Notes under the pieces: generated by a model
Seen by the model: the letters and a program-made list of their open reading frames with translations, nothing else
Database searches by the model: none
What the model was told of the DNA's origin: nothing
Translations under genes and position numbers: made by a program
Shown: positions 10,331-21,823 of the stretch, one piece after another
How positions within the stretch are numbered: the stretch's first letter is position 1
How the letters are laid out: every line of letters begins with the position of its first letter
Source of the DNA: Omphiscola glabra
Taxonomy: Eukaryota; Mollusca; Gastropoda; Lymnaeidae
Direction of reading: 5' to 3'
Assembly: GCA_964017045.1 (NCBI GenBank)
Contig: OZ024802.1
Span: 5,936,413-6,000,412, forward strand
DNA length: 64,000 bases

Positions 10331-10808
10331 CACGCGCTGGGCCAAGCGTTTTTTTCCGCCCACAAAACTGACGCCCTTTCTGTTAAGCCAATACGCCCTC
10401 GATAAAGCCGAACCGAGATCGACTTTTGGCCATGAATCTGATCACCAAAGATTTACTCTAATTGACGTCACGGTTATTAACTTTGTACTCCAGATGATTC
10501 TAGAATACACTTCGACCTTGCAGGACAAAACTCAAGGTCAGTTTCCGAGAATTCCATCTACGGCGCTGCTCGGTCAGAAGATCGACACCGTAGTTTGGGA
10601 TCATAAACACACTCTTCCGTACGTGACCTTGACCCCGCTCCCCTACCATCCCACCCTCATCGGAATCTCACGGGACCTTGCATTCGTTTTTTCCTGGCGT
10701 GTTATCGGGAGGGTTCTCAAACAATTTGGCTTAGATTCAATCCCTTACACGCCCTTGGGTTTATTCCTTGAGATGTGTCTTTGTTTAATTATTTTTTTTA
10801 AACGTATC
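10331..10808. other. Spacer with an unsupported 115-codon frame
   Basis: A plus-strand frame at 10494-10841 runs into the next array. It has no domain I recognise and ends in repeat-derived residues. I treat it as chance. Confidence 0.5.
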
Positions 10809-12075
10809 GGCCTCAGATACCTAACAGCCTCAGATACCTAACAGCCTCAGATACCTAACAGCCTCAGATACCTAACAGCCTCAGATACCTAACAGCCTCA
10901 GATACCTAACAGCCTCAGATACCTAACAGCCTCAGATACCTAACAGCCTCAGATACCTAACAGCCTCAGATACCTAACAGCCTCAGATACCTAACAGCCT
11001 CAGATACCTAACCGACTCAGATACCTAACAGCCTCAGATACCTAACAGCCTCAGATACCTAACAGCCTCAGATACCTAACAGCCTCAGATACCTAACAGC
11101 TTCAGATACCTAACAGCCTCAGATACCTAACAGCCTCAGATACCTAACAGCCTCAGATACCTAACAGCCTCAGATACCTAACAGCCTCAGATACCTAACA
11201 GCCTCAGATACCTAACAGCCTCAGATACCTAACAGCCTCAGGTACCTAACAGCCTCAGATACCTAACAGCCTCAGATACCTAACAGCCTCAGATACCTAA
11301 CAGCCTCAGGTACCTAACAGCCTCAGATACCTAACAGCCTCAGATACCTAACAGCCTCAGATACCTAACAGCCTCAGGTACCTAACAGCCTCAGATACCT
11401 AACAGCCTCAGATACCTAACAGCCTCAGATACCTAACAGCCTCAGATACCTAACAGCCTCAGGTACCTAACAGCCTCAGGTACCTAACAGCCTCAGGTAC
11501 CTAACAGCCTCAGGTACCTAACAGCCTCAGATACCTAACAGCCTCAGGTACCTAACAGCCTCAGGTACCTAACAGCCTCAGGTACCTAACAGCCTCAGGT
11601 ACCTAACAGCCTCAGATACCTAACAGCCTCAGGTACCTAACAGCCGCAGATACCTAACAGCCTCAGGTACCTAACAGCCTCAGGTACCTAACAGACTCAG
11701 GTACCTATCAGCAGGACCGGCCCTAACAATTGCGGGGCCCTATGCGAAACGGATTGCGCGGGGTCCTGTCTGGGTAGGGATAAGGATAATAAGTGAAAAT
11801 TAAGATTTTTTATGAAAGTGCGGGGCCCATTGCGGCCGCATAGGTGTCAATGGCCCAAGGCCGGCCCTGCCTATCAGTCTCGGGTACCTAACAGACGCAG
11901 GTACCTAACAGACGCAGGTACCTAACAGACTCAGGTACCTAACAGACTCAGGTACCTAACAGACTCAGGTACCTATCAGTCTCAGGTACCTATCAGTCTC
12001 AGGTACCTATCAGTCTCAGGTACCTATCAGTATCAGGTACCTATCAGTCTCGGGTACCTATCAGTCTCGGGTAGA
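10809..12075. repeat. 17-bp tandem array, about 65 copies, interrupted by a MITE
   Basis: CCTCAGATACCTAACAG repeats almost perfectly on the left. From about 11240 units with CAGGTACC (a GGTACC palindrome) mix in, and after the MITE the units become AGACTCAGGTACCTAAC and then TCAGTCTCAGGTACCTA. The monomer type therefore changes in one direction along the array. TAA in each unit closes the plus frames. Confidence 0.98.
11712..11869. mobile_element. 158-bp hAT-type MITE with perfect 8-bp target duplication
   Basis: The left end CAGGACCGGCC and the right end GGCCGGCCCTG are inverted repeats with one mismatch in 11. CCTATCAG flanks both sides exactly (11704-11711 and 11870-11877). Removing the element and one duplication gives CAGGTACCTATCAG followed by TCTCGGG, in exact 17-bp phase with the host array. 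It has no coding capacity, so a hAT transposase would have to act in trans. An 8-bp duplication and CAGG...CCTG ends are typical of the hAT superfamily. Confidence 0.93.
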
Positions 12076-12288
12076 TTAGGAAAGAAAGTTGTGTTAAGTC
12101 TTGTGACAAAATGCTCCGGTCCTCATATCGACACAAATTGTGCATCTTAAAAAAATATTTTTTTAAAATCTTTGAAACCAGAAGTGTAGCCAAGTTTTAA
12201 GCTTTGAGGGCACGTGTTAATTTGACCAGATCTGCCCTAGTGTGTAATGCTTCTACGTGTAGACACAACAAATCTTCCCTTACACTCA

Positions 12289-13967
12289 TGCCGTACTGGA
12301 GACACACATGCCGTACTGGAGACACACATGCCGTGCTGGAGACACACATGTCGTGCTGGAGACACACATGTCGTACTGGAGACACACATGCCGTGCTGGA
12401 GACACACATGCCATACTGGAGACACACATGCCGTACTGGAGACACACGTGCCGTACTGGAGACACACATGCCGTACTGGAGACACACATGCCGTACTGGA
12501 GACACACATGCCGTGATGGAGACACACATGCCGTACTGGAGACACACATGCCGTACTGGAGACACACATGCCGTACTGGAGACACACATGCCGTACTGGA
12601 GACACACATGCGTACTGGAGACACACATGCCGTACTGGAGACACACATGCCGTACTGGAGACACACATGCCGTACTGGAGACACACATGCCGTGATGGAG
12701 ACACACATGCCGTGCTGGAGACACACATGCCGTGATGGAGACACACATGCCGTACTGGAGACACACATGCCGTACTGGAGACACACGTGCCGTACTGGAG
12801 ACACACATGCCGTGATGGAGACACACATGTCGTGCTGGAGACACACATGCCGTACTGGAGACACACATGCCGTGATGGAGACACACATGCCGTACTGGAG
12901 ACACACATGCCGTGATGGAGACACACATGCCGTGCTGGAGAAACACATGCCGTACTGGAGACACTCATGCCGTACTGGAGACACACATGCCGTACTGGAG
13001 ACACACATGCCGTGATGGAGACACACATGCCGTACTGGAGACACACATGCCGTGATGGAGACACACATGCCGTACTGGAGACACACATGCCGTGATGAAG
13101 ACACACATGTTGTGATGGAGACACACATGTCGTGCTGGAGACACACATGCCGTGATGGAGACACACATGCCGTACTGGAGACACACATGCCGTGATGGAG
13201 ACACACATGCCGTACTGGAGACACACGTGCCGTACTGGAGACACACATGCCGTGATGGAGACACACATGTCGTGCTGGAGACACACATGCCGTACTGGAG
13301 ACACACATGCCGTGATGGAGACACACATGCCGTACTGGAGACACTCATGCCGTACTGGAGACACACATGCCGTACTGGAGACACACATGCCGTGCTGGAG
13401 ACACACATGCCGTACTGGAGACACTCATGCTGTACTGGAGACACACATGCCGTACTGGAGACACACGTGCCGTACTGGAGACACACATGCCGTGATGGAG
13501 ACACACATGTCGTGCTGGAGACACACATGCCGTGCTGGAGACACACATGCCGTGATGGAGACACACATACCGTGATGGAGACACACATGCCGTGCTGGAG
13601 ATACACATGCCGTACTGGAGACACACATGCCGTGATGGAGACACACATGCCGTACTGGAGACACACATGCCGTGCTGGAGACACATATGCCGTGATGGAG
13701 ACACACATGCCGTGCTGGAGACACACATGCCATGCTGGAGACACACATGCCGTGCTGGAGACACACATGCCGTGCTGGAGACACACATGTCATGCTGGAG
13801 ACACACATGTCGTGCTGGAGACACACATGCCGTGCTGGAGACACACATGCCGTACTGGAGACACACATGTCGTGCTGGAGACACACATGCTGTGATGGAG
13901 ACACACATGCCGTGTTGAAGACACACATGCCGTGCTGGAGTCACACATGCCGTGTTGGAGACACATA
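12289..13967. repeat. 20-bp tandem array, about 84 copies
   Basis: CCGTACTGGAGACACACATG with CCGTGATGG, CCGTGCTGG and TCGTGCTGG subtypes. A rare ACACACGTG variant at about 12447, 12787, 13227 and 13467 sits in matching neighbour contexts, which shows block duplication (12787 to 13227 is 22 units, 13227 to 13467 is 12 units). One base is missing near 12611. The minus strand has open frames up to 395 codons made only of the repeat, so no gene is called. Confidence 0.98.
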
Positions 13968-14002
13968 TATCTGAGCGACCCGGGTCATTTTAATTGGTAA
14001 GC

Positions 14003-14300
14003 ACATGTAATTGGTGAAAAGGTTTGTCACATGTAATTGGTAAAAAGGTTTGTCACATGTAATTGATGAAAAGGTTTGTCACATGTAATTGGTGAAAAGG
14101 TTTGTCACATGTAATTGATGAAAAGCTTTGTCACATGTAATTGATGAAAAGGTTTGTCACATGTAATTGATGAAAAGGTTTGCCACATGTAATTGATGAA
14201 AAGTTTTGCTACACTAAATTGATGAATAGAGTTTCCCATGTAATTGATAAATAGGTATGCCACAATTAATTGATGTAAAGGTTTGCCAATTCTAATAGGA
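14003..14300. repeat. 26-bp tandem array, about 11 copies, decaying rightward
   Basis: Core CACATGTAATTGATGAAAAG. Units are uniform on the left and progressively mutated on the right, consistent with exchange confined to one side. Confidence 0.95.
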
Positions 14301-15889
14301 ATTGGGAGTCACCCTACAAAGGTTGTCATACTTAGAAAGGTTTACTCTGATCTTAAACTTTGACCACACGTCACATGTCTCCGGAGAGGCAATTTCTACA
14401 TTACTCTTAAAGATCAATTTTACAACCCCTAAACGTTCCTTTAGATGAGAAAAAAAAATGCGTGATTAGGAAGAAGAGTGACTGAAAGAGAGAAAAGTTG
14501 GGGGGAGCCACTATTCAAAATGCCCCCCCCCCCCCCATAAAAAAAAACAACAAAAACCCTACCACTTCTTTCCTTTCCAGTCACATGGAAGTTTTTCATC
14601 AGTCAACATACTGTTACCGAAAATAACCATAACTTGACAAGCTCTATGACGCATGTTTCGTTCCGTCCATCCAACCTCTGACTCCCAACCTGACCAGATG
14701 GCCCGTCAGTTGTTGACCTCGACACAGCGTGCTCCCAACTTATGCTTCCCATTATCATTAGTGATATCGTCCAGTTGCTACACATATAACCCCCCCCCCC
14801 CCCCCGTCCCTCCCCATCTTTCAAGTCTATAGTTTTTTTTTTTATAATAAATTTCATTGAAATATCTAACCCTAGTTTCCATCTCTTCATTTCTACAAAT
14901 GATGACCCTAATGCCCCCGGGGCCTCACTCCCCCCGGGCCCCCCCCCCCACACAGCTGGTACGATGCACGTGTTAGCTCGCCTTGTTGAACCACTTTAAC
15001 TCCATATCTTAATCTCAGCGCTTCTCAAACCCGTCAATTTGTCTCCATAAAAATATTTACCCCCCCCCCCCGGCCTTCCATCTGCACATTGTCTGCAATG
15101 CACCGTGAGATAAACGGTATTTACATATTTAGCCTAACCTCCCCCATCCCTCCCCACAACACACTTGTTCCATGCCCTCCCTCTCTATTCTCTCATTCCT
15201 TCTCTCCATCTCAATGTCAGCTTGGGATAGTGTCCCATAAGCTTCCACTCCCTCCCTCAACTCTCCAACTTCCCCCTCCACAAGATCTTTTCCCCTTACA
15301 GAAAGTCCACCCTCCCTCCCTCGTTTCCTTTTCCTTTTCTTCCCTCCCCCAAAATGCGAGTGATTATCCATCGTTGAATCTTATTCATTGATGATGACTC
15401 ATGTTGTCACACTGCCCTTGGGCCCTATGGGGAGAGGGGGGCGAGCATGTTGGGAGGGGGGAGGAAGATAGATAATTATAAGCTTAATACAGTTGTGTTA
15501 TCACTCTGACCTTAGGCTGGGGTAGGTGACCGGGGGGGGGGGGGGAGGTGCGTCGCGTTATCACACTCCGCTTTGCAGCACACAAGAAAAAGGGGGCGGG
15601 GGGGGGGGGTTAAGGACAAGATCTCGTGTGCCCTAATATCAGCGTGTCCCAGGGAGTTAGGGAAGTGGGTGAGGGATGGCGAGTGGTAGATAAGAAGAAA
15701 CCTGGATGGGAGACATAACGGACGTTTTCATTGGGCAATCCAAAATGTCGTCAGATGTGACGCAAAAAAAAAAGAAGCCGCAGTGTGACGTCAGATGTGA
15801 CATCTTAGAGCAATAGGAGGTCAGATAGATATTGACAGGGATTAAGATGTCATCTATCCGGACAGAATCTAATAAATATAGAAATTATT
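14301..15889. other. Spacer rich in poly-C and poly-G tracts
   Basis: Long C-runs (about 14523-14536, 14791-14805, 15061-15070) and G-runs (about 15532-15546, 15595-15609), C/T-rich stretches at 15140-15350, and GTCAGATGTGACRYC motifs at 15752-15810. Open frames on both strands are compositional. No gene supported. Confidence 0.5.
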
Positions 15890-18022
15890 ACAATAACAAT
15901 GAAATATAACATTATTCTAATGACCAATGAAATGTAACATTTATTTAATGACCAATGAAATGTAACATTTATTTAATGACCAATGAAATGTAACATTTAT
16001 TTAATGACCAATGAAATATAACTTTATTCTAATGACCAATTAAATGCATCATTATTATATCGACCAATGAAATATAACTTTATTCTAATGACCAATGAAA
16101 TGCATCATTATTATATCGACCAATGAAATATAACTTTATTCTAATGACCAATGAAATGCATCATTATTATATCGACCAATGAAATATAACTTTATTCTAA
16201 TGACCAATGAAATGCATCATTATTATATCGACCAATGAAATATAACTTTATTCTAATGACCAATGAAATGCATCATTATTATATCGACCAATGAAATATA
16301 ACTTTATTCTAATGACCAATGAAATATAACTTTATTCTAATGACCAATTAAATATAACTTTATTCTAATGACCAATGAAATATAACTTTATTCTAATGAC
16401 CAATTAAATATAACTTTATTCTAATGACCAATGAAATATAACTTTATTCTAATGACCAATTAAATGCATCATTATTATATCGACCAATGAAATATAACTT
16501 TATTCTAATGACCAATGAAATGCATCATTATTATATCGACCAATGAAATATAACTTTATTCTAATGACCAATGAAATATAACTTTATTCTAATGACCAAT
16601 GAAATGCATCATTATTATATCGACCAATGAAATATAACTTTATTCTAATGACCAATGAAATGCATCATTATTATATCGACCAATGAAATATAACTTTATT
16701 CTAATGACCAATGAAATGCATCATTATTATATCGACCAATGAAATATAACTTTATTCTAATGACCAATGAAATGCATCATTATTATATCGACCAATGAAA
16801 TATAACTTTATTCTAATGACCAATGAAATATAACTTTATTCTAATGACCAATGAAATATAACTTTATTCTAATGACCAATGAAATGCATCATTATTATAT
16901 CGACCAATGAAATATAACTTTATTCTAATGACCAATGAAATATAACTTTATTCTAATGACCAATGAAATGCATCATTATTATATCGACCAATGAAATATA
17001 ACTTTATTCTAATGACCAATGAAATATAACTTTATTCTAATGACCAATGAAATGCATCATTATTATATCGACCAATGAAATATAACTTTATTCTAATGAC
17101 CAATGAAATGCATCATTATTATATCGACCAATGAAATATAACTTTATTCTAATGACCAATGAAATATAACTTTATTCTAATGACCAATTAAATGCATCAT
17201 TATTATATCGACCAATGAAATATAACTTTATTATAATGACCAATGAAATATAACTTTATTCTAATAACCAATGAAATGCATCATTATTATATCGACCAAT
17301 GAAATATAACTTTATTCTAATGACCAATGAAATATAACTTTATTCTAATGACCAATGAAATATAACTTTATTCTAATGACCAATGAAATGCATCATTATT
17401 ATGTCGACCAATGAAATATAACTTTATTCTAATGACCAATGAAATATAACTTTATTCTAATGACCAATGAAATGCATCATTATTATATCGACCAATGAAA
17501 TATAACTTTATTCTAATGACCAATTAAATATAACTTTATTCTAATGACCAATGAAATGCATCATTATTATATCGACCAATGAAATATAACTTTATTCTAA
17601 TGACCAATGAAATGCATCATTATTATATCGACCAATGAAATATAACTTTATTCTAATGACCAATGAAATATAACTTTATTCTAATGACCAATTAAATGCA
17701 TCATTATTATATCGACCAATGAAATATAACTTTATTATAATGACCAATGAAATATAACTTTATTCTAATGACCAATGAAATGCATTATTATTATATCGAC
17801 CAATGAAATATAACTTTATTCTAATGACCAATGAAATGCATCATTATTATATCGACCAATGAAATGTAACTTTATTCTAATGACCAATGAAATGCATCAT
17901 TATTATATCGACCAATGAAATATAACTTTATTCTAATGACCAATGAAATATAACTTTATTCTAATGACCAATGAAATGCATCATTATTATATCGACCAAT
18001 GAAATATAACTTTATTATAAAT
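15890..18022. repeat. 28-bp two-monomer array with higher-order order, about 76 units
   Basis: Monomer A contains AATATAACTTTATTCTAATG and monomer B contains AATGCATCATTATTATATCG. Both begin AATGAAAT (or AATTAAAT) and end GACC. Four leading units at 15896-16008 are a diverged A plus three units of a third type (ATGTAACATTTATTTAATG). From 16009 I read 45 A and 26 B units. The A-runs before successive B units are 1,1,1,1,1,6,1,2,1,1,1,3,2,2,1,2,2,3,2,2,1,2,2,1,1,2. Two B units are never adjacent. Each unit boundary carries CCAAT, and each B unit carries the ATGCAT palindrome. Confidence 0.98.
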
Positions 18023-18865
18023 AATGCCTTGAAATAACACATTATTCTAATGAAAAATAAAACTACTTTTTTTTCATTACTTTTTATTTTGCAATACAAT
18101 TACGGAAATTAAATTTTGAAATTCAATAATTCTAATTATTCCCACACCCCCCCTTCCCCCAAACCCGTCTCTCCCCTTTCAATCAACTCTACTGGCCACT
18201 GGCCGAAATGTTCATCTTGCCCTTGCAGAATTTAATGCTGGCAAGATTTACCACGCAAATATGCGGCGCATTAACAACGGGAAAGCCATTTTCTAACGAG
18301 GGTATGCAATGGCGCAAAAAATACATAATTAAAAGATGTAAAAAGAAAATAATTATTAGAAATTGACAACAGCGTCCCGCCATCCATCCCCGGAAAACAC
18401 AACCTCCCCCCGCCCCACTTTATCTTCCTCTTTAGAACCCCCTCCCCCTTCCTCTCCTCTCCCCCCCCCCCAAATCACACTCCCATCTCTTGAGGAGAGA
18501 ACAGGAGTATTTTTTTAAAAAAAGGAAAGAAAAAAAGGAAAAGAATACTGTCCAAGCTGGAATCATTGCTTTCCGTTTGAGAGAGATGGGTAGCATGGCA
18601 CAGGGACGGTTCTTCTACTTTGGTTGTATTTTTACTTTGTGATTAGCCAACAACTTCAATGCCAGAGACATGGGCACATAATGAAATATTCTTCTTGGCG
18701 AAATATTAGAATCTCCCCCCTCGTCCAACCCTTTTCCCGTTTGGATATAAAAGAAATGTCCACCAAGTTGATATATTTTGTAAGTGTATGCAAGTGTATA
18801 GATTTGAGAAGACCTACATCGTGGTAGCTGTCCACATGTTCCTGGAGCTGAGATCTATTAAACTG
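18023..18865. other. Spacer, nothing recognised
   Basis: AT-rich sequence with C-runs near 18146 and 18461. Near 18852 it carries AGCTGAGATCTATTA followed by CCTACTTGGTGGG, which recurs at about 19165-19201 and so is an outlying piece of the 29-bp array. Confidence 0.5.
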
Positions 18866-18968
18866 TCCTACTTGGTGGGGATCGAACGACCCTTTCCCAG
18901 GGGTCGCCTAAGACCATCGAAACACTCATATACTCTACAGTTATGAAGTAGAAACGAAAATAATTTTG
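18866..18968 (-). mobile_element. SPIN-like hAT fragment
   Basis: On the minus strand it reads the right part of the SPIN non-autonomous element: TTCATAACTGTAGAGTAT, GATGGTCTTAGGCGACCCCT, then GGGTCGTTCGA. Both termini are missing. It lies between an outlying 29-bp unit and the main 29-bp array, so it was probably inserted in or beside that array. Confidence 0.8.
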
Positions 18969-19225
18969 GGAGATTTCCAAATGTCCTATACTTGGTGGGA
19001 GATTTCCAAATGTCCTATACTTGGTGGGAGATTTCGAAATGTCCTATACTTGGTGGGAGGTTTCCAAATGCCCCATACTTGGTGGGAGATTTCCAAATGT
19101 CCTATACTTGGTGGGAGATTTCCAAATGTCCTATACTTGGTGGGAGATTTCCAAATGTCCTATAAGCTGAGATCTATTAGAGAATGTCCTACTTGGTGGG
19201 ACATTTCCAAATGTTCCTCAAGCTC
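18963..19225. repeat. 29-bp tandem array, about 8 copies
   Basis: Core GGGAGATTTCCAAATGTCCT followed by ATACTTGGT. Internal copies are nearly identical. The last units diverge and include AGCTGAGATCTATTAG. Confidence 0.95.
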
Positions 19226-19810
19226 AGATGTATTTAAAATGTATTCATAGAGATAGGTGTTATATGCCAGCCTTGATGCCGATATTCCTATTGAAATATT
19301 TACTGAAATAAATATAGAAGAATACCTTGCTTAAAAATTGGGACATTAATAATTAACAAATTGCGAAATAATCCAAACACCACCTCCCCCATTTTCCAAA
19401 AAACCAACTAAAAATACGGTCAAATGGTCGAAATAGTTAATTGTATAAGGTTTGTCCTTTCCAATACCGGAAAACGTCACATCGCATTACGTAATGATAC
19501 TAATTTTAGTTTATGTTTTCGTAAAAAATAGCCTCTAACAACAATGTAGTTCCGCTTATATATAGCAGTAAACATTTGTTTGTAAAATCTTTCGTAGAAT
19601 ATAGTTGTAAACACTATTCCGTCTAGGTTACGAACCACTGTGCCGGCTCACATTAACACAGGAGTTCCGAACAGTTTTGAGAGATTGGCCAAACGGAATA
19701 CCAGGATGTATCATACATATCTTAATGAGATTGGCCATATTGAACTATTAATAGACTTCCGTCATTAAATGACAAAGCCTACTGAAGAATAGTCTAGACC
19801 AGATTTTACT
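19226..19810. other. Spacer, nothing recognised
   Basis: AT-rich single-copy sequence without repeats, domains or RNA signals I can support. Confidence 0.5.
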
Positions 19811-20135
19811 CTCTATTGGAGTGATTCCCAACATTTTTTGGGGGTCATGCCCCACTAAGCCTTTCTAAAATTCGTATGCCCCCTATGTAGTATACACATA
19901 ATTGTTAATAGTCAAAGTGTAAATTGTTTTCAACACTTCGAACGCTGATTTTTAAATTGATAGTCTAACGATTCTCGTTTTAAAATACAAGTTAAGTTGT
20001 AGCAGACGATGGGTTTTCAAGTTCTGGAGTTTTTTTTTATCTTTCAAATTGCCCCACCCCCACCCCTTTAAAAAAAAATCAAATAGCTCTTAAGTGTGGT
20101 GCGTGGGACTCACGTTGGGAAACACTGTTCTATTG
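19811..20135. mobile_element. 309-bp hAT-type MITE (19819-20127) with 8-bp target duplication
   Basis: Left end GAGTGATTCCCAAC and right end GTTGGGAAACACTG are inverted repeats (12 of 14 positions match). The flanks CTCTATTG (19811-19818) and TTCTATTG (20128-20135) agree at 7 of 8 positions, a hAT-size duplication. GGTCATGCCCCACTAAG near the left end resembles a common family of invertebrate hAT MITEs. It has no coding capacity. Confidence 0.85.
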
Positions 20136-20142
20136 TCTAATT

Positions 20143-20318
20143 CAGGGGTTCTCAACCCTGCTGGCGGTCGCACCACCCCTTCACAATGTCGCCCAAGACA
20201 CTCGGACAATACGTAGACTCTACAGTTATGACGTAGAATTTTTTTTTATGTTTGGGGTCACCACAAAATGAGAAAGTGCATTAAAGGGTCGCGGCATTAG
20301 GAAGGTTGAGAACCACTG
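20143..20318 (-). mobile_element. SPIN-like hAT element, near full length, 176 bp
   Basis: The right side reads GCATTAGGAAGGTTGAGAAC toward the terminus, the reverse complement of the SPIN left end. The left end is CAGGGGTTCTCAACC. The flanks GTCTAATT (20135-20142) and GTCTAAGA (20319-20326) match at 6 of 8 positions. It lies 15 bp from the neighbouring hAT MITE and its target duplication overlaps that of the neighbour by one base. Confidence 0.85.
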
Positions 20319-20394
20319 GTCTAAGAAAAATATCTTACATGCCCCCCCTTCCCCAATTAATTTAAGATACATTTATTTGTACATGTAAGTCATT

Positions 20395-20545
20395 GCTGTC
20401 TGTGAGACAATGCGACAGTGAGACAATATGACAGTGAGACAATGCGACCGTGAGACAATATGACATTGAGACAATGTGACTGTGAGACAATGCGACTGTG
20501 AGACAATGCGACAGTGAGGCAATGCGACATCGAGGCAGTGAGACA
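20395..20545. repeat. 16-bp tandem array, about 9 copies
   Basis: GTGAGACAATGCGACA with ATATGAC and GTGCGAC variants. Open minus-strand frames are repeat-derived. Confidence 0.93.
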
Positions 20546-21276
20546 ATGCGGCGGTGAGAAAATGCTAGAATCCAAACAGGGTCGCCGTGACCCTTGAATG
20601 CGGGGGTACAAGAAATGTCCAAGCAAACGACATGCCATCAAAATGAAATATCAAGTTTATTTTACGCGGCTAAAATTTAAAGTGATCTAAGCGATGCATT
20701 TCTTTCTATTTTGCCATTCTTTGGAGCTGCCATTGTGACATCAGACGGCCACACGCGAGCTAGGAGGATTTCCAAGAAACGTTTTAGAGCTCAGATTCGG
20801 CGAAACAAAAACAACCAAAAAACAAAAAAAAACAACAACCCAAAAACAAATTAAAAAATAATAATTTTTAAAAAGTGAAATCAACAAATCAAACGACGAA
20901 TAAGGAAACCAATTAAAATGTTTTTAAAAAAACGTGGATTAGGAAAGAATTTAGAAGGAAATACGGTACTTACGATTTGGGTTTGGGAAAGGGGGGGGTG
21001 GGGGGGAGGGGAGATGGTTTACACAACATTAGCAGGTGTCAACACACGGTCACGTGACCCGATCCGGTGATGGTTTGATTTTTACAATAATTTGGAATTG
21101 TTGGATGTGAAGCATCAACGGTGCAAGTGGCAGCGTAGTCGCAGGCGACATAGGCCCCGCCCTTTCTGCACATGAAGTAAGACATATTTTTTTATAGCCG
21201 ATAGCCTCCTCCCTTTTTTTTCTCTTTCTTTTTTTTTTTTTTCTTATGAAGTAGCACAGGTATTATTGCTATAGGT
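20546..21276. other. Spacer, nothing recognised
   Basis: A-rich stretch at 20808-20940, a G-run near 20990-21012 and a T-run near 21215-21242. No gene or element seen. Confidence 0.5.
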
Positions 21277-21431
21277 CAGTGGTTCTCAACCTTCCTAATG
21301 TCGCGACCCTTTAATACAGTTCCTCTTGTTGTGGCGACCCACAGCAAAAAAAATATTTTTGTTTCTATTTCATAACTGTAGAGTATACGTGTGTTTCATG
21401 GTCTTAGGCGACCCCTGAGACAGTGTTCGCG
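21277..21431 (+). mobile_element. SPIN-like hAT copy, right end truncated
   Basis: Starts CAGTGGTTCTCAACCTTCCT, continues GCGACCCTTTAATACAGTTC, and near the right end reads TGGTCTTAGGCGACCCCTGA. This order is diagnostic for SPIN non-autonomous elements. About 50 bp of the right terminus is lost. Confidence 0.93.
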
Positions 21432-21520
21432 TACATTCTAAAAGTATTTTATGCCCATGTAGGGAAACACTGCATGGTTACCAAAACCATTGAGACTTTT
21501 AATGAGACTTTCAATCTTTA

Positions 21521-21666
21521 GGCATGCAAGGGGCGTGGTTTGCATGCAAGGGGCGTGGTTTGCATGCAAGGGGCGGGGTTTGCATGCAAGGGGCGGGGTT
21601 TGGATGCGTGGGGCGTGCTTTGAATGCAAGGGCGCGTGGTTTGCATGCAAGGGGCGGTGTTTGCAT
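21521..21666. repeat. 20-bp GC-box/palindrome array, 7 copies
   Basis: Unit GCATGCAAGGGGCGTGGTTT. Junctions form TTTGCATGCAAG, which contains the palindrome TTGCATGCAA and an octamer-like TTTGCAT, next to GGGGCGTGG or GGGGCGGGG (GC/KLF-box-like). Six of seven units keep the palindrome or differ by one base. Confidence 0.95.
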
Positions 21667-21774
21667 TAATGGACATGCGTATTGGTAGCACATTTAAATG
21701 AGCGTCGTATGAATAAATAAATAAATACAAATACTTCTCAAGTGTACGAATTAAAGATTTCTAAGGGTCTAAAG

Positions 21775-21823
21775 ATTTCACGCCCCGGCCCCATCAACCC
21801 TAGCTACGCCGCCCCTGGATTGT
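21775..21823 (-). mobile_element. Possible hAT terminal fragment
   Basis: The right edge CTAGCTACGCC with CGCCCCTG reads, on the minus strand, as CAGGGGCGGCGTAGCTAGGG, a common hAT-type terminus. No opposite end or target duplication found. Confidence 0.35.

Noticed and set aside
9685..10405. Frames of 213-228 codons on both strands
   Set aside because: An 18-bp stop-free unit. No non-repetitive domain.
10494..10841. 115-codon single-copy frame
   Set aside because: No recognised motif. It ends in repeat sequence. This length is expected by chance in 64 kb.
12237..13424. 395-codon minus-strand frame and several overlapping long frames
   Set aside because: The 20-bp unit is stop-free in the minus frames, so all of them are open. 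The residues are only unit repeats.
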